A stretch of 64,000 nt of DNA from Saturnia japonica (Eukaryota; Arthropoda; Insecta; Lepidoptera; Saturniidae): positions 11,427,413-11,491,412 of the forward strand of contig CM065320.1 of the NCBI GenBank assembly GCA_033032175.1, written 5' to 3'. Below the pieces are notes generated by a model. That model had not been told where the DNA came from. It worked only from the letters and a program-made list of their open reading frames with translations, and searched no databases. Positions 11,601 to 22,265 of this stretch are shown here, in pieces (the first letter of the stretch is position 1; every line of letters starts with the position of its first letter). The position numbers and the translations under genes are program-made.

Positions 11601-14600
11601 ATGTTTTAATAATTTTAAGCCTCGAAAAACTCCTTCCAGCAGACGCAACCGTACCAGGTGAGGTGGCAATAATTCTCAGAACTATTTCGATAGTGGGGTA
11701 AACTTCAGTTATTTTTGATTTCTATTATGTATTTCCGCACCTAGATAATGTCATCGTTTCCTTCATACACACGGATGAATCTATTCAATTCTTCGTACAA
11801 TTCATGTCCATCGATATCACATGATTCTCCTACTGTCATAGATATTTGCAAGTCGCTACATTGCTTCGAAAGTTTACTATCACTAATTTCCTTGAATCTT
11901 TTCATATTATACATGAAACCAAATATGCTCTCATGATGTTTAAGTGCCTCAAACCTAGGATGGCAGCTTGCGCGCACATTGTCGACAATAACATAAAAAT
12001 AGTTTATTTTGAAAATCTCTTCCGCATTCAATTCATGAGCTTCATCTTCACCTTCATAATCAAAATGCCTTTTTTTACGTCGTCTTCTGACTTCTTTAAA
12101 CTGTCTGTCAATATCATTTTCCTCGGCTATTTCTCTCGCTGTTACAAGGGATGACTGAAAACCATTTTCTCGATAATTATCGAGCCAATTTGTGAATGCG
12201 TCTAGGTGTTGTATAGCCACATCTAAGTGCATATTTTCGCTTTGCCACATTTTACTGATAACATTTATCTTTGTAAGAATACAATCGAGAATAATAGAGT
12301 AATATTTATTATTAATTATTTTTTCAACAATTTCAGTTTTCACGTTACTTGCCATGAATTGTAGGAGCTTATTTTGAATATTTTTTCCGATATAGTGGTC
12401 ATTAATCGTTTTATCTTTTACTTGTTGTAAGAGAAATCTCAGCACGGGATCAAATCGGGCTATTAAATTTACTAAATCTATAAAGTTGCCGCTTGTCTCA
12501 CTCGAACTTGAGTCAGATGTTAACTTCTCTCTATGACCCCTGAAGGACAAATTGTGAGATGCTAAAAAATTTACAATTGCGAGCAATCGTTCTAAAATAT
12601 CTCTCCAACGTTGCCTATTCTTGTTCAATTTGTGACTGAGCCAAGGAGTCAATAGTGGAACAGCTTTTTAAACCATTCTCTAAATTAATCCATTTTAGCA
12701 TACAATCTTTATGCTGTCGACTAGATTCGTGTGACTTTAGGTAATCACCCAAGTGTTTCCAATCACACACTCCTTCACTTGATCCAATCTTTGTACTGTA
12801 TTTTCTAGCCCGAATATTCGACACGGAAAGCAGTAAACGGCATCCTTTGTTTGTGAATAAATCATCTAGCGCCTGTCAAGCTTTTCACCGTTAACTAATC
12901 AAAATCTTAATAAATCCTTATTATAATGATATTCACTGAGTCCATTATCATTTACGGGAAATAACTCAACTTTAATCCGGATTGGACCTCTTAATACAAT
13001 CTCAGTTCGGTCTACATCAGTAATTATTATGGGCCACAAACCGGGGTCATTTTGAGGATTCAGATTTTCCATTCCAGCAGTCATGGATGTAGACATAGAC
13101 TCGGGCTCAGATTCGTGTTCTTGACTGAATAGCGTTGACGGCGGCACCGGTGACCTAAGAGACAATGATGTAGTTAAATCATCATCATCCTCGCTGTTTT
13201 TACTTGATGAAGGCGGCGGCACCCATGATGTTGTGGAAGGAATGTTTTCAGCTGAATCAGGATTAAAGTCACTTTCAATCAATAAATGTTTCGTATAGGT
13301 TTCTTGATTATCACTTTTTATATATTTATATAAAGATCCACGTAGATTTTCTTGTACCTGCTTTCTTTTGATAGCTCGTTTCCTTTTTGAACTACATGAT
13401 TCAAATTTTCTACCGGCATCACGATCACGCGAACTCATTTCGTAAACCTTGTTTTGTTTCGCACAAATAGTCAGAAATAATTTTTAAGTAGGTGTCACAC
13501 AGTTTTTTTACACTTTATAAGCTTACTATTGAGTAAGGTAAGGTGAGTTTAGGTATTGACCTAAAATACTATAATTTACACTTTTCCAGCTCACTATAAA
13601 CACTATAAGAGCGTAATATTAAATATAATTGAAATATATGTACGGTACAGCAACGATTTTGTAACTCATACCGCAAGCAAAATAATTCCAAGGTGACAAA
13701 AGTTGACGAACGAAATGAAACAAGGGAATTCCTCTAGCGACGGGGATTCCCTGAGCGATAGACGAGCAGAACATTATGTCCCGACTCCCGAGTCACAGAC
13801 TATATAATACTATACTAGTACCGAGTGCTATGCATTTAAAAAACTGATCTTTAAGTGTTTCGAGGCGCGATATTCAAGTACTACAAAATAAATTTATCAA
13901 ATATGATTTGAATGAATGAATTAGTTAACAACTTCATTTTAATTTACCGTTATGTTATAACCTTAATAAATAATTAAGAATCAAAATCAAAAGTTTAAAT
14001 TAAAAAAAAAAACAGTTAAAAATAATTTTTTTTTTGTCACGATGCCTCTACAAGAGCGAGACCCCGGGCGATTGCCCTGTTCGCCACTGCTTAAGAATGT
14101 CAAAACACTACCACTGGTTCTTGATCGGGAACTTGATCGGGTTTATCAACATCTTATTCTCTTTTTTAATTAGTTTAGTATCATTTTCTGTAGACGCTGA
14201 AAGAGGGAATCACATCCAGACATCATCATCATTTACGTAATCAGCTACCCTATAACACCCTTTCGACAATAAAACGTGTTTAACATGATTCTTGAACTTA
14301 TTATCCGGCTTATCGGTATGTGCTTAGGAAGTTTATTATTAACACACACAGTTACCTAAAAAACTTTCATTTGTTTTACTGATTCTAAAAGATGGAATGA
14401 CTATATTATGTTTACTAGCGGTCGCCCATTGATCGAAATTCGACCAGCGACTATTTAATCATAGACTACTTTCTGTTTGACATTTGCTGTAGGAACCTAA
14501 ACAATGAATATTATATCACTTGGTATCACTTTTCATTGAGTGATAATGTCAATATTTTAGGGGGGTCTAAGTTCAATGGCACTGGTCGGGATAGGATAGG

Positions 14601-17600
14601 CAGTATTAATTTAATATATGTATTAGTAACAGACATTATAGATAAATTTTAGCTTTCTGCACTCCTTCCCCATATAAACTTTAACCATGTCAAATCTCAG
14701 TCTTTCGTGCAGGCAATACGCTTAAAAAGGGGTAGAATATTTTTGCTTCACGTATTAATATAATGATTTTATGGTAATTTCTAGCATTGAAATTGTGCCC
14801 GTTAGTTACAAGTTCAAAATTATCTTCATTTTCCCGAACATACATTATATTTTCCAAGATGTATTGGGAAGACAAAGTTAAAAGATACTAAATTCTTGAA
14901 ACTTATTCCTCAATGATTGTCCCTCAATGTGTGGTCCCATAATATCATAAATTGCTCAAACTGCCGGGCACTCATGCTTCGGCTCCGAATACACAGGCTG
15001 ACGGATATACATTGTGACGGGGGTATCACCAGGGTGGTCACGACCTAGTCAGGTACAGATCTCTACAACAACAACCCCTGAACAAGCGGGGTTGTTTAAT
15101 GGAACCAGCTGATCCCGGAACGTTAGACGCCTAAGCGTGTCTCAATAACGGGGTGTTACTCCTAGACCTTGGTGTAGGTACTCATACAGTGGTCATGTTC
15201 CAGTCGTACACAGTTGTCTTGTCCTACCACACCGCGAAACATTACTTAATCTTTTAGAAATGAGCGAGTTACTTATTCCGATGTACTGAAAACATAATTA
15301 ATAACTTACTTGTTTATAATCTGTAAGGAAATCAACATCATCTATGGCCTGGTCCAAAACAGATTTATCTGTAACAAAGAATATTTTCACTCGTACAAAC
15401 CCAACACCATATCGTGTGTCATAACCATTCTACTTTTTTACGTATAGATTCGAAATGCTGAATAATAAAAAGGCAAGAACATAAAACTACATTACAATAT
15501 CGACATTTTTTCTAGACAGATTTATATCTTTGAAAGCATTAGAAAAGCCTTTTTTTATTAACCTTTTTGGGCTTTACAGCATTACCGATCGATAACTAAA
15601 TTCTCGACTAAAGTTGTTACAAAAAAAAAAATAATAATAATAGCAACACGGAACAGTGCCTGATGGTAAGCACAGTACAATCCAAAAACCGTGGTGACCA
15701 ACGAGAGATCATAACTCAATCGTCAGTCATTCCGGTCGGCCGCAGCCTGCTTTAATAGAAACAGGATATGCACCGGCAGATCTGAAAATATGACGAGCAA
15801 GGGAATCACTATTACGGGCTTTTCACAATAATTATTATTGTTCATGGTACATACGCCCAGCAGTCAGGCCTACAGCCGTACAACCCCGCGTAAAAAATGA
15901 TACTGGTATTTTTTCCCTTACCTACTTAAGATTTATAAATACCTACTCTTTTTTAAGCTAATAGAATCAGTTGTTCTCGTTCTGAAAAGGGACGTTTTCC
16001 CAACCGATAGCAATAAATATATTAAAAAATAATTGTACTTTAGTCTTTGTTAGTAGATGGCAAGAGATAATCATACAAACTAATAAAGAAATACAAACAA
16101 TCTTCAATAAATCTACAATCTTCTAATTATTTAATTGTAGTTCTATAGTAGCAAACATAAATTTGATGGTGTATTAGTAAAATCGAAATTACCTGAAACA
16201 TGCTCACAGAGATGTACCTAATGCTCATAGTATGGGTAAAGTAGTTACTGGGGTCGGCACGCGAGTACATATTTATCGCAACATTATCGTTAAGTTAAAT
16301 AACGCTTTCAAACAGTTGTAAATTGGATCCATGGTGTTTCGGAATAGCGTCGAGTAATTTACAGCTCTACCCTCAACTTTTCAGTTCGTGACACTCGAGG
16401 TTTAAATGACTTTCGGTTTTAGTGAGAAACTCCGATAAAATGAAGTTTTACTACATTCCCAGGTGATTTATTAGTCTTTTAAACCCTTATCGGAAAGGAT
16501 CGCTATTAAGAACCGTGACTTGGTCGTGGTGAAATATACTCTAAAATTCAAACAATGTAGGAAACCATTGAAGTACGACACCGTAACCGATACTGCAATC
16601 TAACATAGGTACATATAGAAAAAAATACTTATACATATACTAAGTACTTATTTAAACTTGTTTCTATCCCTAGTGCATCAAGGTGTATCTTTTTATAAAA
16701 TTTTGAATTGGTAGGTATCTATCTATGTAATAAGATATTATTTAACAAAAGTATGGAATGGATCAAAAGTCAGCAGTGCGCGTTATTAACTACAATAAAA
16801 AAAGACTCGTGGACTATAAAAAGAAGGACCTGTATCCATGGTTCTTTTAAAAGAGCGGTTCATATTATTGATTGATCTCTTATCGATAGTTAAAATGGAT
16901 GACTTACAACGGAATACATCGTATATGAGTGAGTAGACGCAACGCATCTCTTGTTCGTCTATAAAATCAACATGTAAGGGCGGTTTGCAGAGCAGACGTG
17001 CAGCTTTCAAAACCTGTGCCATAATAAATAATAGTTAAAATATTAAATTAAAATATTTCTATTTATCATCAAACATTCTCAAGGGATTGTCTTTTCGTCT
17101 GTTTAAACGCGCTCATTTCTTGAACTACTATTCAGATCTGAAAAGTTCCTTTTGCATTTAATAGCCTCTTCTTCTTCCTAGTTCACTTTACGTGAGGTCG
17201 CCTTATCAAATTTTCTGGTCAGGTCCATCTGTCCTGGGTTGTCGGATCGGATAGTTCTTCCTCCAATAGGAGTTGCGTCATGCTAGTCCACCACGTAGCC
17301 GGAGGGCGTCCTCTACCTCACTTATATTCAGGTAGTTGCAATTCTTTCTTCGCTACGTATTTCTTGTCTCCTCACATCACCATACCATTTGAGGTGGCTC
17401 TCGGTTAGTTTCTCTTATATAGGGACATTGCATTTAATAGCCTATTTATATAAAACCTCAATATTCAAAATTTTACAAATTTTTCGTAATTTTAACCGCT
17501 GTGCTCGTCTAGCTGTAAATATTACATTTTGATCAATCTATAACGTTGTTTTAAAAGTTATTCTAAAGGAACTCATCAAAGACGTCTCAGTAAATTATTT

Positions 17601-20600
17601 TATAGAATCATTCGATAACAATCGAAACTTGAAATACTGTGAATTGTTTCCGTTTCAATATGTATTTATGTAGGACTAGCAACCGCCCGCGACTTCGTTC
17701 GCGATAATCTATACTGATATTATAATCCACAGTTCTCCACGGCAAGAAAACATATCGATGAACGCGTAGTGCTTAAAAAAAATCGTAATTTCTTAAAACC
17801 TTAATAATCGTTTATTGAATAAAGATATTATAATATTTTTTTTAGATAAGGACAAGTATTTAAGGAGTAAAAAGAAAAAAATATCAAAATCTATCCAGCA
17901 GTTTTTGCGTAATGCGCGCACAACGGCTAACTTCTATTATTTAGATAGATATATAGAAGATGGTGTGGTTAAGGGGTGTATTCAGTTGTCAGTTGGTTTA
18001 CATATAAACGACAGTTTCACACGTGAGCATACGTGACGATTGTTTCCTAAACTATCATATAAAGTCCATTTTATGTCACCCAATTTTAGAACAAACCCAT
18101 TATTATATTATACTGTTCATGGATAAAATATATGTTGAACTTTCAGAGTCACGCCTACGTCCTTATTGGAGCTATTTCTTTGACGTCAATAAAGTCATCA
18201 ATGAAGCTAAGTCCTGTTGAATTTCAAACTAAACTTACTTTGAAATCTTTTAAAAAGAAATCGCAAAGAAAACATTTGGACAAATTTTACATGGTCTTAT
18301 TAATGTAATGTAATGTCTACAATTGTTTAGGTGACAAACTCCCATAGTTGACAGTATGAAATTAACAGTACATACAATTTCGTAACGTAATAATTCCCAC
18401 AAGCGATTTGAAATTCTTTATTTTCGAATTTATTCCTCATCTTTTGCCAAAAGACCTCATTTCGTGGCAAAATTCGGAACTGTAGATTCTCAGAAGTATC
18501 CACCCTAAAGATTTTGATGAAATCGGTCAGCCAGCGGGAATTGTAGTAGGTATCAACTTCCATAAAACTTCATCGCGTTTATATAGAAACTCTTTTTTTA
18601 CAGCAATATGAGGTGTTAGACCTTAGTATTCGATATTAATTTCAACTTTATACCTCAAGCCATATATGTATTAAATCTATGTATCAAACCGTTTTCGTGA
18701 AAAAAGGCATTGATTCAAGGGCAGACAGACAGACGAACAAGAAAGTTATCCTATAACATTAAATACCATCACGCCTGTATCCTCTAAGGGTTAGGCAGAG
18801 GTATCGTCGTTCTTTGTACTTATATGTTTATTAAAAGATAAAATTAACATATTCTCTATGAAATACCAACATATGCCCGTTTAGTTTAAGTTCTAGTTAC
18901 TGGACGCAAAAACAAAGTAATTTCGTCAATTATTTCTAATACCTAATTAGCCATACCTGTCCAATATCCCAGACTGGCCCAGGTGCAGTTTTCACCTCCA
19001 CTGGTGGAGGTGCATGCGGGTTCTTGATCGACACAACCAAATTCCAAGGAGCCCACTCATCGGGGGGTTCCTCCATGGTCTTTTCGGGTTTCTCACCATC
19101 TTCCCTGACAATTGAATTTGCAGTTAGAAAAATGGTGTTTTAGTATAGGACTGTTCAATATAAGAGCCCAATGTAAGGAATTAAGTAGAAATCGTATTGA
19201 GATATTTTCATAAGTTACAACACGAGCCTTATCGGAAAATTTACATTTAATATTATATTATGAGAAAAACTGAACACCACCACTGTGATAGTTATTAAAA
19301 AATCAAAAACAATATTTACTAATGAAATACTTCAGTAACAAGGAACAAAAAAAGTAAATGGTAAAATTGAATTTTAATTGTTTTACAAATTGGGGAATTT
19401 ACGGGAATACTTTGTCGGACAATAACTAACGAGATAATCAGCAGCACTAATAATTTAAAAAAAAAGAGTGTAATGAAGACGAAACATAAATATTGGTTTT
19501 TTACTATATATATATATATACCTGTTTAATCAATTTTTTATTGTGTTACTATATCTATACATTTTGTAATAATATATTTGGTTATATTATTACATTGAAC
19601 ATTTTTGTAAGCTTTAAGGAAATAGGCGCTATTTTTATAAATAATAAAAATAATATGGTCCAAAAAAGAGTAATTGTACGTACGGAATATTAAGTCCTTC
19701 GAGGATCATAACGTCCATAAAAATACCTATTTGTTTTTAGAACCCATTCTAGACACACATATCATAATAATATTTTACGGCAATAGTTTCCATAAGATAA
19801 TAACAAAATATAGTGTTAATTAAATATTTTTGTAACAGAAATTTTTATTTTTGTTTTTTTTTATTGCACTATAATAAAAATAACTATCATAAACAATTTT
19901 TTAAAGTATTTTCTTCGTTTTAACAATCCCACTTTCACGAATACATTTCCACTTTGACTGTTTGTCAGATTTAGATACTGAAATAATTTAAAAATTTATA
20001 TTTCCAGCCAGAGCTATTATTTTTTGGAATTCCCTTGTTTCCAACACAATAAACCGTTTATTATTAGCAATTCGAGATAATAATAATATGAATAAACCCA
20101 AATAACAAAATATACATATGTTTACTTACGCATGTACCCATTTTTACCTTTATAAATAAAACTAGCTATGCCCCACGGTTTCACCCATGTTAATTTTATA
20201 CGACAAACACGGCACCGACAAAGTACCCGTGTTGCCTTTCATAATTGTTCTTCCCGCAAATACAAATTATTTTAATTTTTTAAACTACTATATACTTTAT
20301 AATAATATGTGTATATAACTTTTGTTCATAGGGATTAATATGCCTTAACTAGAAATAATGCTCATAAAAAACTTTTTGTTTTTTAACAATTGCATGTCAC
20401 AAAATATATTATAGTTAACCATTACTCCAGCGCCCGCAAGTAAAGCAATTCGGGAACACTTCCAATTCCGAATTACTTAACAAAAAATTATAAATTAAAG
20501 CTAGCTAAGAGTTCTAGCCAATTGTTGGATACCATTCCTCGTGAATTTGGCTAGCATATACAAAAAGAATTTTTCAAATCCGATTGGTTGTTTCAGAGAT

Positions 20601-21320
20601 TAGCATGTTTAAACAAACAAACAGATGATAATAGAGGTTTGCCGTTGTGCGAGCATGACGCAAAAACCCCTTTTTTTTAATTATTTTATTATTAAGATTT
20701 TTGGTCCTTATTTAAAAATATGTAACGATATCTTCATTTTGGAAGAAGTTATTAAAGCTTTAAGAAACTACGGGTTTTTCTCGTTCAGCGTTAAGTTTTC
20801 TTATCGTGAAGAAGTGGCGATTATAGTATCAATATACGTTAACCCAAACGAAGTTGCGAGCAGTTGCTAGTAGTAAATAGAATTACATATTTATTTCCGA
20901 GATAAAACATAATTAATGGAAAACCTCTTTGTCTTTAATCGCGTGCCAGGTAGCCAAGAACACCTCTCTTCAATTAAACCGCAATGGCTGTTTCAATAGG
21001 ATAGTTTTCATAAAATATCTTCATTATAATAAGCATACATTATAATAATTAATGTGTTGTTTGTGTGTTATAATAATTAATGATACTTGCAATTGTAAAT
21101 TTTTCTGCAAAGCAACAAGACTAAAATACTGCTGAAGCTTCCATTCTTTGTCGCTAGGGAGGACGAGTCTTTCTGCCTCGCTTGTATCGCCGTCTTGTCT
21201 GGCAGCCTCTTCTTGCAGCAGGAGTTGTGCCAGTAGCTTCGGATAAACTTGAAAAATATTTCCGTTTCCATATTGACTTATCGCAACCCATAATTCATTT
21301 GGATCGTATTTGTCCGGCAT
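2494..21320 (-). CDS. NSUN7: NSUN7-like protein (NOL1/NOP2/Sun family), 15 exons, probable pseudo-methyltransferase
   Basis: Exons in transcript order: 21320-21091, 19104-18957, 17013-16908, 15368-15310, 8290-8079, 7209-7111, 6221-6117, 6037-5959, 5877-5660, 5204-4970, 4877-4776, 4665-4531, 4327-4010, 3746-3633, 2685-2494. Phases join into 784 codons without a stop. NSUN7 resemblance is clearest in exons 5-6 (AAAIARIRIKKQAFS, then LSDLLPPHL and TGWVNT), exon 10 (YSAVTDPIDLV, GGDLAMLE), exon 12 (SALEAENQAQVTRAI) and exon 14 (GCYLGLIQRK). Human NSUN7 is about 718 residues. Family members methylate cytosine-5 of RNA using Cys in motif IV (P-C) and motif VI (T-C). Here those positions are Asn474 and His540, and motif I is unrecognisable, so catalysis is unlikely. 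Exons 1 and 6 join in phase only with GC donors (GCAAGT). Exons 13 and 15 are charged, disordered-looking tails. Exons 1 and 2 belong by phase continuity, not recognisable homology. Confidence 0.82.
5276..5540 (+). repeat. Dispersed repeat, copy in exon 9-10 intron of the NSUN7-like gene
   Basis: The core AACAGCATACGGC...CCGTAGC...GCGTTG followed by the CCTGTAGAGTTGGAGGCATT segment recurs in reverse orientation at 10262-10470 (CCTCCACCCTACAGGAG ... GCCGTATGCTTGTTTGCC). The two-copy inverted arrangement flanks several exons of the NSUN7-like gene. I see no coding capacity. Confidence 0.5.
8653..8916 (+). repeat. tRNA-derived SINE
   Basis: The head has an RNA polymerase III box A-like TAGCCTAGTGG (8660-8670) and box B-like GTTTGATTCC (8704-8713). 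The body continues through GGCTTTGTGCCCGATTAATG to ATACAGGCGTGATGGTATG. A second, reverse-oriented copy at 62440-62672 has the same order of blocks. A true tRNA gene is excluded because the cloverleaf does not close. ORFs here are fortuitous. Confidence 0.7.
9100..9360 (+). repeat. Helitron-like/dispersed fragment (short copy)
   Basis: It begins with GTTGTGCCTCACGGTGTCACCC and TTAATTTTATACGATAAACAT, nearly the same as the starts of the longer copies at 20158 and 33763. It ends with the recurrent TTCATTTTATCCAATACAAAC. No open frame. Confidence 0.5.
10262..10470 (-). repeat. Dispersed repeat, second copy, opposite orientation
   Basis: This matches, reversed, the repeat at 5276-5540: ATGCCTCCACCCTACAGGAG at one end and GGGCCGTATGCTTGTTTGCC at the other. 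The copies share general order but are clearly diverged. It lies in the large intron of the NSUN7-like gene. Confidence 0.5.
11267..13438 (-). mobile_element. hAT-superfamily relic encoding a ZMYM1-like transposase with central deletion
   Basis: The minus strand holds pieces of one protein: 13438-12899 (basic, acidic-serine N-terminus), 12824-12615 (TTF-type zinc-finger region, GVCDWKHLGDYLKSHESSRQH), 12652-11741 (main block), and 11710-11461 in another frame with the hAT dimerisation motif (SPGTVASAGRSFSRLKIIKT). In relatives, the words KYYSIILDC are followed by the long RNase-H-like core. Here they join directly to ILTKINVISKMWQSENMHLD from the late region, so the catalytic core is deleted. 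CAGCGGCGGCCTTACCCA at 11267 looks like one hAT terminal repeat. I did not find its partner. Several frameshifts; inactive. Confidence 0.75.
15655..15800 (+). repeat. Dispersed lepidopteran-type repeat fragment
   Basis: It starts CCTGATGGTAAGCACAGTAC, as at 2130 and 7460, and continues with CATTCCGGTCGGCCGCAGCCTGC. It is non-coding and lies in an intron of the NSUN7-like gene. Confidence 0.45.
17674..17990 (-). repeat. Helitron-like non-autonomous fragment
   Basis: On the minus strand it ends in GAAGTCGCGGGCGGTTGCTAGT, the GC-rich hairpin followed by CTAGT that is typical of lepidopteran Helitron 3' ends. The body extends to the right with AT-rich sequence. No Rep/helicase coding is seen. Confidence 0.5.
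20158..20620 (+). repeat. Dispersed repeat copy, paired with 33763-34420
   Basis: It shares ordered blocks with 33763-34420: ACTAGCTRTGCCCCRCGGTTTCACCC, GGGATTAATATGCC, TAACCATTACNCCAGCGC, ACCATTCCTCGTGARTYTGGCTA and TTTTTCAAATCC. These indicate one family about 0.5-0.65 kb long. The GC-rich start resembles the reverse of a Helitron 3' end. It is non-coding. Confidence 0.6.
20620..20872 (+). repeat. Helitron-like non-autonomous fragment
   Basis: AATAGAGGTTTGCCGTTGTGCG...CATGACGCAAAAAC is also found at 42001 and, diverged, at 63680. The right end is AACGAAGTTGCGAGCAGTTGCTAGTA, the Helitron-type hairpin plus CTAGT. An open frame across it (20625-20870) is not believable as a gene. Confidence 0.55.
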
Positions 21321-22265
21321 TTCCCATTTCTATTCCTATCTATTAAAAATACAGTTTACTCCAGAAATCTCGGAAAACTTATTTTTGTTAACAGTACTAC
21401 GGTATCATTTCACTATCTATAGAATAATAAAAGTTTTCCAAAGTCACGCGTGAGTCTTCCAACGAACGGAAAGCTATTGCGTTGAGTGCCGTCCGTCAAC
21501 TGAAAGATTACAGCCGACAGACATGAAAAACTTGCCGATATAAACTTGTTGCATAGAATAAAAGAGATTTACGGAATGCGTGTTGAATCTAGCTGAGTTA
21601 GATAATGCATTTAAAAATATGAATTCTTCATCATTTATATTTAACATATAAATGTATCATAACTATTTCATAATATAATTTACGAACACACGCATATGTA
21701 TGCACTCACGCACGCGTAACAGTTATTTTTATTTTAAATTGGTATAGTAATAAATAATGAAATAACCTAATAAAAACTCCTAATTTGTTGAATGATCTGT
21801 TTCTCGATAAAGTTTATATTTTACAATGTCAAAGCTGTGAAGTTAATAAATAAAGACGCTCCACAAGTCGAAATACAGCTTCATGTTATCTTTCTAGATT
21901 GAGAGTTTATGTAGCTATCATCATTATCTATTGTTGTTTTCTAATTAACAGAAAACTTCTAGATACAGAATCGTACAAAAATATTTAAAATGTAGGTACC
22001 AACCAATACATGTACCTACTGCATTCCATCATTTAAGGCATCGATAATCATAAAAAGGTTGGATTAAAATTAAGAATAAATAAAACCACAGAGTACATTT
22101 GTAAATAGCAGAAGTGAAACTCCACAAAAACAAATTATTATACATTTAAAATTTTAATAAAATGTAGAAAAAAAACACAAAATTCCCATTGAAACCCGTT
22201 TACAGACAATTATAGTTAACAATAGTTCAAAATGAAATAGGCGAATAGGGATCAAATAAAATTAC
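21321..22265. promoter_or_regulatory. Shared 5' region between two divergent genes
   Basis: This 945-bp AT-rich interval separates the start codon of the NSUN7-like gene (minus strand, 21318-21320) from that of the unknown basic-protein gene (plus strand, 22266-22268). It should hold both 5' UTRs and probably both promoters. I saw no convincing TATA box, initiator pair or repeat element in it. Shared regulation is an inference from the geometry only. Confidence 0.4.

Noticed and set aside
11846..12154. Plus-strand open frames opposite the hAT relic
   Set aside because: Antisense to the recognisable ZMYM1-like protein; no independent protein character.
20625..20870. 81-aa open frame ending CTAGT
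   Set aside because: It lies wholly inside a Helitron-like repeat, and the other copies do not keep the frame.
21077..21271. METEIFFKFIRSYW... frame over exon 1 of the NSUN7-like gene
   Set aside because: It would match exon 2 with an ordinary GT donor, but the overlapping MPDKYDPNELW frame is longer, better balanced in composition, and joins in phase through a GCAAGT donor.
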